Shown here: piece after piece, positions 62,590 through 64,000 of the stretch
Layout of the letters: every line of letters starts with the position of its first letter
Position numbering within the stretch: the first letter of the stretch is position 1
NCBI GenBank assembly: GCA_947503145.1
Contig: CANNCP010000001.1
Span: 186,001-250,000 of the forward strand
Direction: 5' to 3'
DNA from: an uncultured Roseovarius sp.
Lineage (GTDB): Bacteria > Pseudomonadota > Alphaproteobacteria > Rhodobacterales > Rhodobacteraceae
Length of the DNA stretch: 64,000 nucleotides
The notes under the pieces: model-generated
What the model was told of the DNA's origin: nothing
Databases searched by the model: none
What the model saw: only the letters and a program-made list of their open reading frames with translations
Program-made: the position numbers and the translations under genes

Positions 62590-63339
62590 ATGAGCATTGC
62601 GTTGGAAGCACGCGGACTCACCAAGGAGTTCAAGGGCTTCGTCGCCGTGAACGACGTCAACCTGTCGGTAGAGCAAGGCACGATCCATGCCCTGATCGGC
62701 CCCAATGGTGCCGGCAAGACCACCTGTTTCAACCTGCTGACCAAGTTCCTGCAGCCCACGCGCGGCACAATCATCTACGACGGGCGCGACATTACCCGCA
62801 TGGCGCCGGCCGGGATTGCGCGTCTGGGCATGGTGCGGTCCTTCCAGATCTCCGCAGTGTTCCCCGATCTCAGCGTTTTGCAAAACGTGCGCGTGGCCCT
62901 GCAGCGCAGGCGCGGCGACAGCTACGATTTCTGGCGCTCCGAAAAGAACCTGCGCCGTTTTGATGACGATGCCCGCGCGCATATCGACGAGGTCGGATTG
63001 ACGGAATTCGTCGATCACCGCGCCGCAGAGCTGTCCTATGGCCGCAAACGCGCATTGGAGATCGCGGCGACGCTGGCGCTTGACCCACAGATGCTGCTGC
63101 TTGACGAACCGATGGCCGGCATGGCGCAGGAAGACATCGAGCGGATTTCGGCATTGATCCTGAAGATAGCCAAGGGCCGGACCATCCTGATGGTGGAACA
63201 CAACCTGTCCGTCGTTGCCAATCTTTCCGACCGGATCACGGTTCTGGCACGGGGCGAAATCCTGGCCGAGGGGGATTACGAGACAGTCTCGAAGTCCCAC
63301 GAGGTAATCGAGGCCTATATCGGAGCAGCTGATGAGTGA
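62590..63339 (+). CDS. Branched-chain-type ABC transporter ATPase (LivG-like)
   Basis: A 249-residue ATPase with Walker A GPNGAGKTTC, the LivG-type TFQ-like RSFQISAVFPDLSVLQNV, signature loop ELSYGRKRALEIA (SYGxKR replaces the usual SGGQ), and Walker B MLLLDEPMAGMA. It energises uptake of amino acids, amides or urea. GAGGT precedes the ATG. Its stop lies inside the start of the LivF-like gene (63332-63339), so the pair is coupled. Substrate-binding and permease genes are presumably beyond the window; the binding protein at 21 kb is a distant candidate. Confidence 0.92.
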   Translation: MSIALEARGLTKEFKGFVAVNDVNLSVEQGTIHALIGPNGAGKTTCFNLLTKFLQPTRGTIIYDGRDITRMAPAGIARLGMVRSFQISAVFPDLSVLQNVRVALQRRRGDSYDFWRSEKNLRRFDDDARAHIDEVGLTEFVDHRAAELSYGRKRALEIAATLALDPQMLLLDEPMAGMAQEDIERISALILKIAKGRTILMVEHNLSVVANLSDRITVLARGEILAEGDYETVSKSHEVIEAYIGAADE

Positions 63340-64000
63340 TGTCGATAATGGCAAGGCGTTGCTGCGCGTCGAGGAATTGCACGGCTGGTACGGCGAAAGC
63401 CATGTACTGCACGGTGTGAATTTCCATGTGAACGAAGGCGAGGTCGTCACATTGCTGGGGCGCAATGGTGCAGGCAAGACGTCGACCTTGCTTGCCATCA
63501 TGGGAATGCTGCCCAAACGCAGCGGCTCTATCATATTCGACGGCACCGAGGTCATCGCGATGCAGTCGCGCCATATTGCGCGTCTCGGGATTGCGATCTG
63601 CCCCGAGGAACGCGGCATTTTCGCGTCGTTGAACGTAGATGAGAACCTGATGCTGCCGCCACGCATCCAGAAGGGCGGCATGGAGGTCGAGCGCATTTAC
63701 GATCTGTTCCCCAACCTCAAGGAACGGCGCCGCAGCCAGGGTACGAAATTGTCGGGCGGTGAACAGCAAATGCTGGCGATTGCGCGGATTCTGCGCACTG
63801 GCGCGAAATTCCTGCTGCTGGATGAACCAACCGAAGGGTTGGCCCCTGTGATCGTTCAGCAGATCGGCCGCACGATCAGCGCGCTGAAAAAGGAAGGCTT
63901 TACCATTATCCTGGTCGAGCAGAATTTCCGTTTCGCGGCCTCGGTAGCAGATCGTCACTATGTCGTGGAACAAGGCGGGGTGATCGACATGATCCCCAAC
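63332..64000 (+). CDS. Branched-chain-type ABC transporter ATPase (LivF-like), cut by window end
   Basis: 223 residues are present and the frame runs off the end. LLGRNGAGKTSTL is Walker A, LSGGEQQMLAIARIL the signature, FLLLDEPTEGLAP Walker B and ILVEQNF the H-loop region preceding; the RLGIAICPEERGIFASLNV stretch is typical of LivF. It overlaps the LivG-like gene by eight bases. Together they form the two nucleotide-binding subunits of a LivFGHMJ-type importer. Confidence 0.93.
   Translation, partial: MSDVDNGKALLRVEELHGWYGESHVLHGVNFHVNEGEVVTLLGRNGAGKTSTLLAIMGMLPKRSGSIIFDGTEVIAMQSRHIARLGIAICPEERGIFASLNVDENLMLPPRIQKGGMEVERIYDLFPNLKERRRSQGTKLSGGEQQMLAIARILRTGAKFLLLDEPTEGLAPVIVQQIGRTISALKKEGFTIILVEQNFRFAASVADRHYVVEQGGVIDMIPN

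Overview
The window reads as chromosomal DNA of a marine alphaproteobacterium of the Rhodobacterales (Roseobacter group). This rests on the GC-rich coding style, the gene neighbourhoods (an M16 peptidase pair, DUF3035 lipoprotein, lspA, purH, heparinase-like protein, rsmB; ftsY with yciB; an rpoE-chrR pair), a SAM-II riboswitch upstream of metZ, and short intergenic elements of a kind I associate with this group. No rRNA, tRNA, CRISPR array, prophage or complete insertion sequence was seen. The gene order is dense and mostly housekeeping or catabolic.

Layout. 0-5 kb: a cut gene end, a DapA-family aldolase, a 2-hydroxyacid dehydrogenase, and metZ under a SAM-II riboswitch with a following intrinsic terminator, then YciB and an EamA transporter. 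5-9.5 kb: MgtC-like protein, a small membrane protein coupled to ftsY, and a NuoE-NuoF fusion that is probably the diaphorase part of an NAD-linked formate dehydrogenase. 9.7-15.6 kb: AlkB-like hydroxylase, a secreted protein, a FadH-type flavoenzyme, the chrR/rpoE stress pair with a candidate RpoE promoter, and a DUF3775 protein. 15.6-19.4 kb: HyuB/HyuA-type hydantoinase subunits. 19.6-28.8 kb: a polytopic membrane protein, an orphan Tat-exported solute-binding protein, a decayed PIN gene, pncB, a trimethylamine-dehydrogenase-family flavoprotein, a DUF442 phosphatase-like gene coupled to a reduced DgoK-like gene, and deoC.

28.9-40.5 kb: a two-domain ALDH16-type aldehyde dehydrogenase following deoC, the M16 pair, DUF3035, lspA, purH, heparinase II/III-like protein, rsmB and an SDHAF4-like protein. 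40.5-42.9 kb: a TPP riboswitch controlling thiM-thiE-thiD. 42.9-47.5 kb: a decayed aminotransferase, an SH3-domain protein, a PEP-mutase-family enzyme, a tiny signal-peptide ORF, and kbl-tdh for threonine breakdown. 47.7-56 kb: a HyuA-like protein without HyuB, queG, two GSTs, mtgA, two separate saccharopine dehydrogenases and a histidine phosphatase. 56-64 kb: the formate dehydrogenase alpha subunit, an OmpA-family protein with a long Ala-rich stretch, an SGNH-like membrane protein, and the start of a branched-chain-type ABC transporter (LivG, LivF).

Recurring themes are one-carbon and nitrogen catabolism (formate, methylamine-like substrates, threonine to glycine, lysine or saccharopine, hydantoins) and RNA-level control by metabolite (SAM, TPP). 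The least explained items are a four-copy palindromic repeat family whose stems covary, a second short intergenic element found at several gene ends, the DUF442/DgoK-like pair behind a palindromic site, and the signal-peptide micro-ORF coupled to tdh. All functional calls come from reading motifs and remembered families; no searches were run.
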